From IMG/VR virus record IMGVR_UViG_3300041956_000050, positions 44,064-108,063 of that record: DNA of 64,000 nt. One strand, 5' to 3'. Both the position numbers and the translations under genes were made by a program. The stretch is from a virus. Positions within the stretch are counted from its first letter, which is position 1. Each line of letters begins with the position of its first letter. Of this stretch, positions 1 to 8,867 are shown piece by piece. The notes under the pieces are model-generated. The model did no database searches. It had not been told where the DNA came from and worked only from the letters and a program-made list of their open reading frames with translations.

Positions 1-7
1 CTCAAGC

Positions 8-253
8 GTGATCAGGCAGGCCGGTGCAAAGGCACCGGGGCGCGGCTCGATGGACACCACGACGCCGATGGTCAGGCTCGGACTTGAGGTGGTCGAGTTC
101 GACGTTTCTGACACAGTGCAATTCGCTGGCGAGATCACTAGCAAGAATCTTTACAGGATCAAGGTGGCTCAAGGCAACTATGCAATCGATCTCTTCACCG
201 CCGCAATCTGCTCCGGAATCACCTACGGAGCCGCCGCCGAACGACGGCGATAA
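8..253 (+). CDS. hypothetical protein, possibly truncated by the window edge
   Basis: Open frame of 81 codons. The frame is also open back to base 2, so the true start may be outside the window, at GTG 8, or at ATG 50, where the better-ordered part begins (residues MDTTTPMVRLGLEVVEF). I recognise no domain. It overlaps the next gene by 74 bases in another frame, a large overlap that lowers confidence in one of the two starts. Confidence 0.45.
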   Translation: MIRQAGAKAPGRGSMDTTTPMVRLGLEVVEFDVSDTVQFAGEITSKNLYRIKVAQGNYAIDLFTAAICSGITYGAAAERRR

Positions 254-407
254 GCGATGGGCCGTCATCGCTATTGACTGGAGCAGGCCGAACGTGATCG
301 CCTGGTTCTTGTCCGAGGAGGATGCCGACAAGGCGGCAGACGGCTACGACTCCCTGGCATTACGCGCGATAGCGGTGCCCGAGGGGCACCCGATGATCAA
401 GGAGTAA
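180..407 (+). CDS. hypothetical protein, 75 aa
   Basis: ATG start at 180. The first 20 residues are Pro/Ser-rich, followed by a plausible folded stretch (WAVIAIDWSRPNVIAWFL). It ends two bases before the next start, so it is probably the first fully contained gene of the rightward operon leading to the terminase. Function unknown. The C-terminal half looks better coded than the N-terminal half, which overlaps the preceding frame. Confidence 0.55.
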   Translation: MQSISSPPQSAPESPTEPPPNDGDKRWAVIAIDWSRPNVIAWFLSEEDADKAADGYDSLALRAIAVPEGHPMIKE

Positions 408-409
408 CC

Positions 410-565
410 ATGGATGACGAACTGAAGGAAGCTGCCGACAACTTGGCAGCCAACGTGAAGTCATTCCTGTCGTCGCTCCCGTTCGTAGCTCCAGAGCAGA
501 TCGAGTTCCAGGCTCAGGTCAAGCTACGCGAGCCGCTTGAGGAATATGAGAACGTGCGGAATTGA
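410..565 (+). CDS. hypothetical small protein, 51 aa
   Basis: ATG preceded by GGAG at 6-base spacing. The product is a short, mostly helical acidic polypeptide (MDDELKEAADNLAANVKSFL...). It overlaps the resolvase gene by 20 bases, consistent with translational coupling. No family recognised. Confidence 0.6.
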   Translation: MDDELKEAADNLAANVKSFLSSLPFVAPEQIEFQAQVKLREPLEEYENVRN

Positions 566-1028
566 CATCGGTAGTGCTAACTACAGGGCTATAGCGCTCG
601 TCGTCAATGGCGCTCCAGTTCGCGCTGCTGTTTGGAAGCCACCCGACAAACGTGACAGCAGGGCTATCATCTTGGAGCACTCGTTCAAGTGGTTTCAACG
701 GTGGCTACATATATTCAACCCTGATGTAGTCAGTGTTGAGCAACTTGTGGTGTTCCACAACAAGAAAACGATTCGCGCACTGTCGCACCATGAAGGCGTT
801 GCCCTGCTCGCGGCGAAGCGCAGTGGGGCCATAGTGCTGAATCCGTCACCGAGCCAGTCGCGTGCTGTAGTCTTCGCCAACGGACGACTCTCCAAAGACG
901 ACGCATGGGTGGCCTTCAAGAAAATGTACCCCGATCTCAAGCTGCTCGCCAAGAACAGCGGAGGGTCCGACCAGATGGATGCGTACACGCACGCACTGGC
1001 GGCTCCGACTGTTCTTGAGCGAAGGTGA
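546..1028 (+). CDS. RuvC-like Holliday junction resolvase
   Basis: 160 aa, about the size of bacterial RuvC. RuvC/RNase H-fold signatures are visible: an N-terminal CGIDIGS strand with Asp7, SVEQLVVF with Glu65, and the C-terminal acidic pair in SKDDAW (118-119) and SDQMDAYTHA (142/145). Such resolvases cut four-way or branched DNA, and in phages they clear branched concatemers before terminase packaging; this fits its place just upstream of the terminase genes. ATG 546 was chosen over TTG 537 because GAGG lies just before it. It overlaps the next gene by four bases (GTGA). Confidence 0.8.
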   Translation: MRTCGIDIGSANYRAIALVVNGAPVRAAVWKPPDKRDSRAIILEHSFKWFQRWLHIFNPDVVSVEQLVVFHNKKTIRALSHHEGVALLAAKRSGAIVLNPSPSQSRAVVFANGRLSKDDAWVAFKKMYPDLKLLAKNSGGSDQMDAYTHALAAPTVLERR

Positions 1029-1675
1029 CAAGACGCAAGGCGAAAAACCCGCAAGGGCCGTTGCCCCTTGTCTGGCGCGGATATCGCAACTGCGACCGCT
1101 GCACGGCCTGGCGTCCTGTTAGTGACTTTACTGTTTACCAGACGCGCACCGGCTACGAGCAGATCAAAGGGACGTGTGATGCGTGTAAGCGCCAGGTCGA
1201 GCGCGACCGCTACAACAAGCTGTCTCCGGCGCAGAAGAAGCTCAAGGGAGTCAAGGCCAACAAGCAGGCGCAGAAGCGCCGCGACAAGGCACTCATCTAC
1301 ATCGAGAGACAGCGCGCCATTCTTGACAAGCAGAACGACAAGATCGAGCGGCTGGAGAAGAAGGTTGAAGTCGCTCGTTCGCGGGTTCTACATGAGGAGA
1401 ATGGCAGCGAAACGTATGTTGACGCAATACCGTTCAGGATGTGGCTGCTGCGCCGACATCGCGAGAGTGGTTACAACGTCTCTGATCTGGCCGACGAGAT
1501 CGGTTTCGATCACTCTCAGGTGACCAGTTGGCTCAACGGATACAAGTGGAATGGAGCCGGTCGTGATCCTGCGCCGATGCGGTCAATCAAGCTCAGCACT
1601 GTTGACGAGGTAGCAGTGGCGTTGGGTGACCCCGGCCTCGTGGAAAGACTGTACCCACTGCTGGTAGAGGACTGA
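1025..1675 (+). CDS. zinc-finger, coiled-coil and HTH DNA-binding protein
   Basis: 216 aa, GTG start overlapping the resolvase stop. Residues ~23-55 hold two CxxC pairs (CDRC and CDAC), a likely zinc ribbon. Residues ~60-115 are Lys/Arg-rich and then heptad-like (coiled coil). Residues ~135-170 (LLRRHRESGYNVSDLADEIG, then HSQVTSWLNG) form a Cro/C1-like helix-turn-helix. Position between resolvase and terminase suggests packaging-site recognition or late-gene control; that is inference. Each domain is clear, but I do not know this combination as a named family. Confidence 0.7.
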   Translation: MTRRKAKNPQGPLPLVWRGYRNCDRCTAWRPVSDFTVYQTRTGYEQIKGTCDACKRQVERDRYNKLSPAQKKLKGVKANKQAQKRRDKALIYIERQRAILDKQNDKIERLEKKVEVARSRVLHEENGSETYVDAIPFRMWLLRRHRESGYNVSDLADEIGFDHSQVTSWLNGYKWNGAGRDPAPMRSIKLSTVDEVAVALGDPGLVERLYPLLVED

Positions 1676-1680
1676 TCCGG

Positions 1681-1686
1681 TAGAAT
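1681..1686 (+). promoter_or_regulatory. -10 box TAGAAT, leaderless start of terminase operon
   Basis: CGG precedes TAGAAT, and the ATG of the next gene lies 9 bases downstream with no Shine-Dalgarno sequence. The transcript would begin at or within a couple of bases of the start codon. No convincing -35 box is visible. The same GG-TANNNT arrangement recurs elsewhere in the window. Confidence 0.55.
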
Positions 1687-1695
1687 GCCCTGCAA

Positions 1696-2388
1696 ATGGG
1701 TGGCACAGATATCGCCAGGGCTGACGAAGTTGGCCTCACAGACCGCCAGATAGGCGCGCTGGGCCGATTGCACCGGCTCGGAGCTAAGCCTCGCATCGAG
1801 GGCGAGGTGTACGACTCAGACCCGCAGATTCGCGCTCTGCAACTGGTCTACGAGGGCAAGATGGGTGGCAAGGGCCTGGGGCAAGGTCGGCCTCGAACCG
1901 GCGTGGATCGCAAGGCTCGCGCGGCTGAGGTGATTGCGGCTGAGATCCGCGAGCGCTTTACCGGCAGGATGATCAGGGCTATTGACAGAGCCTTGAAGAA
2001 GGACGCCGGAACCCGCGCTAATCTTGATGCAGTGAAGCTGGCGCTCGACATCGAGAACCGCGAGGCAGCGCTGGCACTGAAGGAATACGAGGCCGAGTTC
2101 GACACCGCCACAAAGGAGCAGCTAATTGCCACCCTCTTCGAGCTTGTCGCGGAACCGCAGACAGCGGCAGCTATCGAAGGAACAGCCTGGGACATCACAG
2201 ACGCGGAGGTCGTTGAAGATCCATCCGCTTCTGGAGAGAGTGGGGGTAACGGAAGTGCCCCCAGTGTTGGCAGCAATGGGGATCACTCCGGAGACTCTGG
2301 ATCAGTTAGAGCCGTCCGACTTGCGCGACATCGTAAGCAGAGTGAAAACCCTTTCACGAAGGCTGCAATACGAAGGGCCGAGCAATGA
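1696..2388 (+). CDS. terminase small subunit-like protein
   Basis: 230 aa. The N-terminal half carries two basic helical stretches, including LTDRQIGALGRLHRLG and AEVIAAEIRERFTGRM. A long helical middle (about residues 95-140) is followed by a Ser/Gly-rich acidic linker. Small terminase subunits bind the packaging site and load the large subunit. The call rests on position directly upstream of the large subunit, size and architecture, not on a diagnostic motif. The 3' end overlaps the large-subunit gene by about 110 bases. Confidence 0.6.
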   Translation: MGGTDIARADEVGLTDRQIGALGRLHRLGAKPRIEGEVYDSDPQIRALQLVYEGKMGGKGLGQGRPRTGVDRKARAAEVIAAEIRERFTGRMIRAIDRALKKDAGTRANLDAVKLALDIENREAALALKEYEAEFDTATKEQLIATLFELVAEPQTAAAIEGTAWDITDAEVVEDPSASGESGGNGSAPSVGSNGDHSGDSGSVRAVRLARHRKQSENPFTKAAIRRAEQ

Positions 2389-4150
2389 CGATGAGCTTCA
2401 CGCCTGGATCAAGAAGAACATCGGTGTTGACATCCCTCGTGAGCCGGTCTGTGAAGATCACGTAGCACCCTTTCAGTTCCTGGCAGATCTCTTCTTCGAG
2501 CGCGTGCCCTCGGCGCTTGCGCTGGCGAATCGTGGTGGCTCCAAGACTTTCATCGTCGCGCTGCTCCACTACCTCAACTGCACGTACAAGGCCGGATGCG
2601 GCTGCCTGACCTTCGGGGCGACGGAGGCTCAGGGCAATCGCTGTTATGGCAATATTGAGGACTGGTGCTACGTCCACGACGAAGATACTGGCAGGCGTAC
2701 TGACACAGTTCTGCCGTTCATCAGGGAAAAGCCGAAGAAGTCACAGACGGTGTGGAAGACCGGCTCGGTGGTCGAGGTCGTGGCCGGGTCTGAGAATGCC
2801 GTCTCTGGCCCGCACCCGGCGAAGGCGCATGCCGACGAGATTGATCAGATGGAACGGCCGGTGTGGAACCAGAGCCGTGGTATGGCCGTCACTAATCGTG
2901 CCACTGGGCCGTTGCCGCTGTGGATGCAGAAGTACGAGGGAATGATCCCGCCGCAGGACATCGCTACGAGCACGCGCAACTCGACCAAGGGGCTGATGCA
3001 GGAGCTTCTGGATGAGATCGAGCAAGATGTCAAGGATGGAAACATCGCACAGTTTGCGCTCTACACGTGGTGCATTTGGGAGACGATCAAGGAAGTCCCG
3101 AACTGCCGCTGTGTTGACAAGCGCCTGCGGCGGAAGCGCCTCAAGCAACTCGACATGGATGTTGACTCCCTCTGCGAGTGCAACCGCGTTGTGAAGGGCC
3201 GTTTGCCAAGTGGCAAGCCGAGGACCCTGGAGTCCATCTGTAAGGGCAAGGCGTTCCGCTCGCGCGGCTGGAAGCCGTATGTAGATCTCGTGATGACGTT
3301 CAAGCGCAACACTCCTGGCACGTGGACGTTGCAGCATGAGTGCCGCCACGGCATTGACGAGAACAACTACATCCAAGACTGGTCGCTGAACCTGTACGGC
3401 ATCCGCCACTACGAGCCGCATCCGATGTACGGGCCGATCTACCGGGGCGTTGACTGGGGATCGACGCACCCGGCCTGTGTGCTCTACTTCCAGTACCTGA
3501 CAGCAGAGGTGCCAGCACTCGGGTTCGACTACGAGCCGATCTGGCTGGAGTCCGGGATCTATGTGCTGTTCCACGAGATCTACATCGCGGGCAGCGACAG
3601 CCAGACGCTCGCCAAGCGTGTCGTCATGGTTGACGAGCAGTACCGCAAGGAGTACGGCGGCGCTTGGAAGGTCAAGGCTACGTTCTGTGACCCGCAGGGA
3701 GCCGGTGACCGGATCATCTTCAACAATCACGGCATCCCTTCCATCTGGCCCGTCAAGACGCGCAACAAGATCCGCTTCATCGAGACAGTGCAGAACCTCG
3801 TCATTGATGACAAGTTCGCCGTCGATGTCGATGCCGCTCCGATGTTCTGCGAAGAGGTCGAGGGCTGGCAGAAGGACCCACGTACTGGCAAGGAGCTTGA
3901 CAAGTACAACCACGCGATGGCGGCATGGCGCTACGGCATCTCCAACGCCGAAGTGATCGAGAGCCACCGCAGCCAGAAGAAGAACAAGGCAGTCCAGTCC
4001 AATGGCGCACAGCCTCAGCGGCAGGCAGTAGTGAGCCGTCGCACACCGATGGCGGCTGAAGCTGGCGAGATCGTCTACGGTTCGATAGCATCGCGCGGAG
4101 GTTCGGCAGTTCCGCTCGACCCGCGCTTCACCCTCAACGTGGACAAGTGA
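2276..4150 (+). CDS. terL: terminase large subunit (packaging ATPase/nuclease)
   Basis: About 624 aa from ATG 2276; a GTG at 2240 is an alternative start, and neither has a good ribosome site. The ATPase domain shows a TerL-style Walker A, ANRGGSKT (residues 84-91), and a Walker B-like AHADEID. The C-terminal RNase H-like nuclease shows YRGVDWGSTHPACVL, a central CDPQGAGDR and a final KYNHAMAAWRYG acidic segment. It translocates DNA into the prohead and cuts the concatemer. The stop overlaps the GTG preceding the portal ATG, so coupling is likely. Confidence 0.92.
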   Translation: MGITPETLDQLEPSDLRDIVSRVKTLSRRLQYEGPSNDDELHAWIKKNIGVDIPREPVCEDHVAPFQFLADLFFERVPSALALANRGGSKTFIVALLHYLNCTYKAGCGCLTFGATEAQGNRCYGNIEDWCYVHDEDTGRRTDTVLPFIREKPKKSQTVWKTGSVVEVVAGSENAVSGPHPAKAHADEIDQMERPVWNQSRGMAVTNRATGPLPLWMQKYEGMIPPQDIATSTRNSTKGLMQELLDEIEQDVKDGNIAQFALYTWCIWETIKEVPNCRCVDKRLRRKRLKQLDMDVDSLCECNRVVKGRLPSGKPRTLESICKGKAFRSRGWKPYVDLVMTFKRNTPGTWTLQHECRHGIDENNYIQDWSLNLYGIRHYEPHPMYGPIYRGVDWGSTHPACVLYFQYLTAEVPALGFDYEPIWLESGIYVLFHEIYIAGSDSQTLAKRVVMVDEQYRKEYGGAWKVKATFCDPQGAGDRIIFNNHGIPSIWPVKTRNKIRFIETVQNLVIDDKFAVDVDAAPMFCEEVEGWQKDPRTGKELDKYNHAMAAWRYGISNAEVIESHRSQKKNKAVQSNGAQPQRQAVVSRRTPMAAEAGEIVYGSIASRGGSAVPLDPRFTLNVDK

Positions 4151-4152
4151 AC

Positions 4153-6798
4153 ATGGCTGATGTGAATGTCAAGATAGATGAGGGCGGCGTCGAAGAGGAA
4201 GACGTTGCCAAGATCGAGAAGTCCGTCAAGGGTCTTGACCAGGCCCCGACGACTGCTCAGCAGACACCGACTCAGGATCAGTGGACGGCGTTCAGTACAG
4301 CGCTCGGCCCACCGTTCGACTCTGAGCGCGTCACGCTGTATCAGATGCGGCAGATGCGCAAGGATGCGATGATCGCCTTCGGCCTGCACTACATCAAGGT
4401 GCCATTGGTAAGGGCAGAATGGCACATCGAGGCGCGCGACAAGGACGGCCCGAACGCACAAGTTGCCGCGTTTGTTGACGCCGCGCTGCGTCCGATCTAC
4501 GCCAGGTACATGTTCCAGCGGATGCTCGCGCTCGACTTCGGCTTCCAGGCGATGACGAAGCGCTTCATCATGAAGAACCCCGGAGGGATCTATAGCGATC
4601 CCACAGAGGCCGACGAGACGCGCCAGATCAAGCCGATTTGGGACGAGGGCAGCATCGATCCGGTGATCTGGAAGGCTCCTGTCCCGCTGCGCCCCGAACT
4701 TGTCAAGCCTGTTTTCGATGACAAGACTGGTGAGTTCGCCGGGATGACCTACGACGCTCCGCAAGTGCAGCGCCAGTCCACGAAGACGAGCCGTGGCAAG
4801 TCCAAGGGCCTGATGGAGATGGACGTGTACCACAGCCTGTGGGGCACGAACGCCAAGGACGACGAGCACGGCTCGATCTACGGCTTCCCGCGCACCGGCC
4901 ATGCGAGGGACTACTGGTGGGCCTACAAGTTCCTGTTCCAGCTTTCCAACCGTGGCTACGAGCGCGTGGCGATCCCGCCCGTCGTGGCCTACCACCCCGA
5001 AGGCAGCAGCGTCATTGATGACACAACCGGTGAGACGCAGCCGAACTGGCAGATTGCGCTTGAGATGGCAGACCGGCTCCGCAGCAACGCGGTCGCGGCC
5101 GTGCCGTCAACAATGGCGGAAGCCGGACTGGGGGAAGCGTCCAACTCGCAGCGTGCGTGGGACTTCAAGTTCCTAGAGACGCCGTGGCAGTCACTGTCAT
5201 CATTCGATACGCGCTTCAATTACCTGAACGTGATGAAGCTGCGCTCGGTGTGGGTGCCCGAGCAGGCTTTCATCGAGGGCGAGGGCGGCACAAGCTCGCG
5301 CAACGTCGCTTCGCAGATGGCCGAGATCTTCCAAGAGTCGCAGGCACTGTTGATGGAAGAGGCCGACGACGAGATCAATCGCTACATGATCCCGCAGCTT
5401 CTGATCGTCAACTTCCCGGAGTTCATCAACAATGGCGGCATTGCTCGCAAGGTGTCACACGGCTTCCGCAAGGAGGACATCGAGTTCTACAAGCAGGTGC
5501 TCCAGTTGATCGGCCAGAGCACGCCGGAGAAGCTGGCCGACGAGGTGGACGTGACCGAACTGCTGCGCCGGATGGGAGCGCCCCTGCGTGACGCCCGCGT
5601 GCTGGAGCGCGAGCGCCAGAAGCTCCAGGCACAGAGCGCGCTCGGATCGCCGCCTCTTGTCAACGGTGGTTCCGGCAACGTCAGCGTGATCGCCAATCCG
5701 AACGTCAACCCTGGCTTCCAGAATGGCGGCTCGGTTCCGTCACCGCGTGGCGGCGGCGCTGCGTCGGCGGCGGCTGGGTTCGCAGACCCGATGTATCAGC
5801 AGGCCACGATCTACATGCAGCCGCCGCCCCACATGGACGCCTGGCTCGGAGACGCCGACGACTTCATCACGTCGCTACCTGTCAGCAAGCACTACACTGA
5901 CAAGACGATTCGCTCGCTGTCGCTGCAACTGCGGCGTGTGTGGGAGGCCCACTTCCGGCGTCTGTATCCCGACTTCGCCAAGTACGTCAATGGGCTTGAC
6001 ACGCTCGAACTGGCCGATGGCAAGCGCGTGCGCATCACCAAGAAGACGGCTGAGGCAGCGGCGCGCAAGATCATGGACAAGTGGGGCGTGGCCAGCGAGG
6101 AGATGGACAAGCTGGCCAAGCGCTCGGCAGAGATCATCCGCAAGATGGTTGACAGGGGAGCCAAGCTCGATCAGAAGCGGACGCGGATCGATGCCGACCT
6201 TGACGAAGATGACATCGAGAGCTTCGTCGGAGAACAGGTGGGGCGATTGATCCGGCTCACAGATCGCACGTTCAAGGAGGAGATGCGTGGATTCGTCACC
6301 GACGCCATCCGAGATGGCCAAGGCCCTGGCGAGATTGCAGACGGCATTACGGCACATTTCGAGGGCTTTCCGACGACTCGCGCGGATCGTATTGCGCGTA
6401 GCGAGACTCGTGATGCGGTCAACGCTGCCACACTGTTGTCTGGTCAGGCATCCGGTATCCGCTACGTCCGGGCGACGGACGGCGAGGAGTTCGATGAGGA
6501 CTGCAAGAATCGCAATGGGCGGCTATACACCGTTCGCGAGGCTTGGCGTGAGATGCGCAAGGAACACCCCAACGGCACGCTCGGGTTCGATCTCATCCCG
6601 CGAGCGAACTTCTCGGTCGAGTACGTGGCGCAGATGCCTGACGGAGCGCCCGATGACTCCCTTGCCTTCTACGATTCGGACTCAGAGACGGCCTTCGTAG
6701 TCTTCAACAGTGATGGCACTGACCAGTACCTGTCGGAACTGGGCGAGTGGTTGATCCGCGAGGGCAGCAATGGCAACGGGGCGCATGCCAACGTATGA
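4153..6798 (+). CDS. portal protein fused to MuF-like head morphogenesis domain
   Basis: 881 aa, far longer than a typical portal (about 450-550 aa). Residues ~1-480 look like a portal (YQMRQMRKDAMIAFGLHYIK near the start). A low-complexity Gly/Ser/Pro linker (~505-545) follows. The C-terminal ~330 residues resemble the Mu gpF minor head family (ETRDAVNAATLL, then the GRLYTVREAW region). The portal forms the DNA entry ring; MuF domains are usually a separate protein injected or held in the capsid. ATG 4153 was preferred over GTG 4147 for its GGACAAG upstream. Confidence 0.88.
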   Translation: MADVNVKIDEGGVEEEDVAKIEKSVKGLDQAPTTAQQTPTQDQWTAFSTALGPPFDSERVTLYQMRQMRKDAMIAFGLHYIKVPLVRAEWHIEARDKDGPNAQVAAFVDAALRPIYARYMFQRMLALDFGFQAMTKRFIMKNPGGIYSDPTEADETRQIKPIWDEGSIDPVIWKAPVPLRPELVKPVFDDKTGEFAGMTYDAPQVQRQSTKTSRGKSKGLMEMDVYHSLWGTNAKDDEHGSIYGFPRTGHARDYWWAYKFLFQLSNRGYERVAIPPVVAYHPEGSSVIDDTTGETQPNWQIALEMADRLRSNAVAAVPSTMAEAGLGEASNSQRAWDFKFLETPWQSLSSFDTRFNYLNVMKLRSVWVPEQAFIEGEGGTSSRNVASQMAEIFQESQALLMEEADDEINRYMIPQLLIVNFPEFINNGGIARKVSHGFRKEDIEFYKQVLQLIGQSTPEKLADEVDVTELLRRMGAPLRDARVLERERQKLQAQSALGSPPLVNGGSGNVSVIANPNVNPGFQNGGSVPSPRGGGAASAAAGFADPMYQQATIYMQPPPHMDAWLGDADDFITSLPVSKHYTDKTIRSLSLQLRRVWEAHFRRLYPDFAKYVNGLDTLELADGKRVRITKKTAEAAARKIMDKWGVASEEMDKLAKRSAEIIRKMVDRGAKLDQKRTRIDADLDEDDIESFVGEQVGRLIRLTDRTFKEEMRGFVTDAIRDGQGPGEIADGITAHFEGFPTTRADRIARSETRDAVNAATLLSGQASGIRYVRATDGEEFDEDCKNRNGRLYTVREAWREMRKEHPNGTLGFDLIPRANFSVEYVAQMPDGAPDDSLAFYDSDSETAFVVFNSDGTDQYLSELGEWLIREGSNGNGAHANV

Positions 6799-6896
6799 CG
6801 GAAACCTCTTGACGCTGGACCTCGACATCACTGTATTTGGTGTTGTCATAAAAGTCGCTGGCACCATAGAGGTGCTGAACGTCCGAAGGCGTGTCA

Positions 6897-7160
6897 ATGC
6901 GCCCACGTAGGACACACAACACCACCCGCACACTGTCGCTCCGGGGAGGCACGGAGGACAACGATCTGTGGGTGTACGACCTCCCTGACGGCGACGGTCG
7001 GCATGTGATCGCCTCGGTGTGGGAGCCATCCGACGAGGAACGCAAGGCCATCGCTGAGGGCGAGAACGTGCGTCTGCTGGTGTGGGCCATCCGGGGCACC
7101 CAACAACCTGTCGCTATTGACACCACCGACGAGCTACTGGGGAAGCCGCCGAATGAATGA
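6897..7160 (+). CDS. hypothetical phage protein, 87 aa
   Basis: ATG 6897 follows GAAGG at 7-base spacing; an in-frame GTG at 6891 is an alternative. The C-terminal two thirds (WEPSDEERKAIAEGENVRLL, then TTDELLGKPP) looks like a small alpha/beta protein I have seen as an unnamed conserved phage protein. It overlaps the next gene by 8 bases. Role unknown. Confidence 0.7.
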   Translation: MRPRRTHNTTRTLSLRGGTEDNDLWVYDLPDGDGRHVIASVWEPSDEERKAIAEGENVRLLVWAIRGTQQPVAIDTTDELLGKPPNE

Positions 7161-7875
7161 GATCTGGCTGTCAGACAATGGCGAGCCGCCGATCATGCTC
7201 GCTGTCAGAAAACCTGGCCAGGTGGCGGCGCAGCCTGATGCCTCCGGCGCTGTTGTCAGGCGTGGTGCTGCCTCTGGCAACCCGAACTTCGATCCGGTCA
7301 CCGGCAAGTTTGCGGGCAAGAAGCTCAGGGCGCTCAAGGATGGCCTGGAGGTGGTCGCTCAGACTGTGCAGCAGGGCGCGCTTCCAACGCAGAGCGGCGT
7401 CCCTACCGGCGTCGATGCCGATGCGTGGGCGCGCAGGCTGGCGGCAGTGCGTGACGCTGGCCGGACACTCGATGACCTGACGGCTGAGACGCTGACCGCA
7501 TTCCTGCGGGCAAGGGTGCTGGATGTCAATCAAGTTGACATTGGTCAGTTCCTGTCAGACGTGCAGTGGCAGCGGATCGCGGATCTGGCAGACGCGCTCC
7601 AGCAGAAGCACAAGGAGAAGGGCTTCGTCCGGATCGATGCGACGAGTGGCTGGATCAAGAAGGTCTTCAACAACCTCGACGGCCCGATGGCCGGACATCT
7701 TGTCAAGATTCTTGAAGGAAGGGGATGGAGCCAGGACGAGATCAAGAACAACATCATCAAGCGTGTCAAGAACAAGGAGATTCGGGGCTACCTCGAAACC
7801 CTCTATGGCACGCCGCTAGAGCAGGGCAAGGAAGAGAAGCCCCAAAAGGAAGAAGAGGTAAAGAGTGGCGTCTAA
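7153..7875 (+). CDS. hypothetical protein, possibly a head-associated or internal protein
   Basis: 240 aa; ATG overlaps the upstream stop and follows GGGGAAG. Contains SGNPNFDPVTGKFAGKKL near residue 40, a long helical middle and a Lys/Glu-rich tail (QGKEEKPQKEEEVKSGV). Its place between portal-MuF and the lysis genes suggests a structural or internal role, but no domain is recognisable. The charged tail resembles scaffolding-type proteins only superficially. Confidence 0.7.
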   Translation: MNEIWLSDNGEPPIMLAVRKPGQVAAQPDASGAVVRRGAASGNPNFDPVTGKFAGKKLRALKDGLEVVAQTVQQGALPTQSGVPTGVDADAWARRLAAVRDAGRTLDDLTAETLTAFLRARVLDVNQVDIGQFLSDVQWQRIADLADALQQKHKEKGFVRIDATSGWIKKVFNNLDGPMAGHLVKILEGRGWSQDEIKNNIIKRVKNKEIRGYLETLYGTPLEQGKEEKPQKEEEVKSGV

Positions 7876-8542
7876 CGGTAGGCTCCCGGCTAGTTCACTA
7901 GGGGCGATCCCTGGTGGTCGGCTGGAGAAGCATGCAGCCAATTCGTGGCTACGGCTGCGCGCATACATCGGCAAGAAGGCGAACGTCTGGATCTGTCCTA
8001 CATCCAGCAGGACTGCTTACAGGACGTATGCAGAGCAGCAGTACTTCTGGAACCTCTACATCCATGGCCACGGCGCTCTCGCCGCACGGCCTGGCACGAG
8101 CAACCACGGCTGGGGCGTTGCTGTGGATGTTCCGCAAACAGTGATGGCGGCACTGATCAACCGCTACGGTGCGGACTTCGGATGGCAGAAGCGCTGGAGT
8201 GATGCGCCGAGCGAGTGGTGGCACTTCAAGTACGCGCCGCAGTACGACAAGCACAAGGGCGAGAAGCCCGGTGGTGTCAAGCCCAAGCATCCGGCTCACT
8301 ACCTGATGCGAGACGAGAAGCACTGGCGCGCGGTGCTTCGGCGCGAGCGCAGGCTGGCCAGAAAGGCTGGCGGCTGGGACAAGGTTGGTGATGATCATCG
8401 CACCATGGCCAAGCGCGCAAAGGCATGGCTGCGTCGGCGCATGACGCATATCAAGAAGGCTGCCAACTCCGAGAGTGGCGGCTGGAAGAAGCATCACCGC
8501 CGTGTCCGCTACAACTACATCAAGAAGGTTGTCGATGGCTGA
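7865..8542 (+). CDS. M15-type D-Ala-D-Ala peptidase (VanY-like endolysin component)
   Basis: 225 aa, GTG start behind GAGG. Zinc peptidase family M15 signatures are present: SNHGWGVAVD (residues 79-88, the SxHxxGxAxD motif) and EWWH (117-120). These enzymes hydrolyse peptide bonds in the peptidoglycan stem. The C-terminal ~95 residues are very basic (Arg/Lys-rich), possibly for wall or teichoic acid binding. There is no signal peptide, so release would need the holin-like protein downstream. It sits in a cassette with a muramidase-like gene. Confidence 0.85.
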   Translation: MASNGRLPASSLGAIPGGRLEKHAANSWLRLRAYIGKKANVWICPTSSRTAYRTYAEQQYFWNLYIHGHGALAARPGTSNHGWGVAVDVPQTVMAALINRYGADFGWQKRWSDAPSEWWHFKYAPQYDKHKGEKPGGVKPKHPAHYLMRDEKHWRAVLRRERRLARKAGGWDKVGDDHRTMAKRAKAWLRRRMTHIKKAANSESGGWKKHHRRVRYNYIKKVVDG

Positions 8543-8867
8543 GAACGAAGTCACTGAGTCGCCGGTCATGCAGACCGAGGACCATCTGGAAGAAGCGGTC
8601 CCCACCACAGAGGTGACAACAACGGTGTCAGACATCCCGGTGGACTACGGGAACCCTGGCGTTGCCGACATCGCTGACCCGGCGTTCGATGACGTGGAGG
8701 ACGAGGACGACATGCCTGGTCCCGGCGAGCCGAAGGACGACGACGAAGAGATCGAGGACGACGAGGACGAGATGGACGAAGAAGAGGAGCCGGTCGTTCC
8801 GCCTGGCATCGAGGAGGGCCAGACGGCCGAGCCGGATTCCGAGTACGACCACGACCCGCAAGACTGA
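8535..8867 (+). CDS. acidic low-complexity protein, 110 aa
   Basis: Starts inside the end of the M15 gene. The middle (residues ~50-90) is almost entirely Asp/Glu with a few Pro/Gly, so the protein is strongly anionic and probably disordered. Its TGA overlaps the next ATG (TGATG). It sits between the two lysis enzymes. Function unknown; charge balance with the basic M15 tail next door is a possible reason for linkage, but that is speculation. Confidence 0.7.
   Translation: MAENEVTESPVMQTEDHLEEAVPTTEVTTTVSDIPVDYGNPGVADIADPAFDDVEDEDDMPGPGEPKDDDEEIEDDEDEMDEEEEPVVPPGIEEGQTAEPDSEYDHDPQD

Noticed and set aside
2741-3967. 408-codon leftward open frame opposite terminase
   Set aside because: Mirror frame of the TerL gene; no ribosome site and no recognisable motif, while TerL motifs are intact on the other strand.
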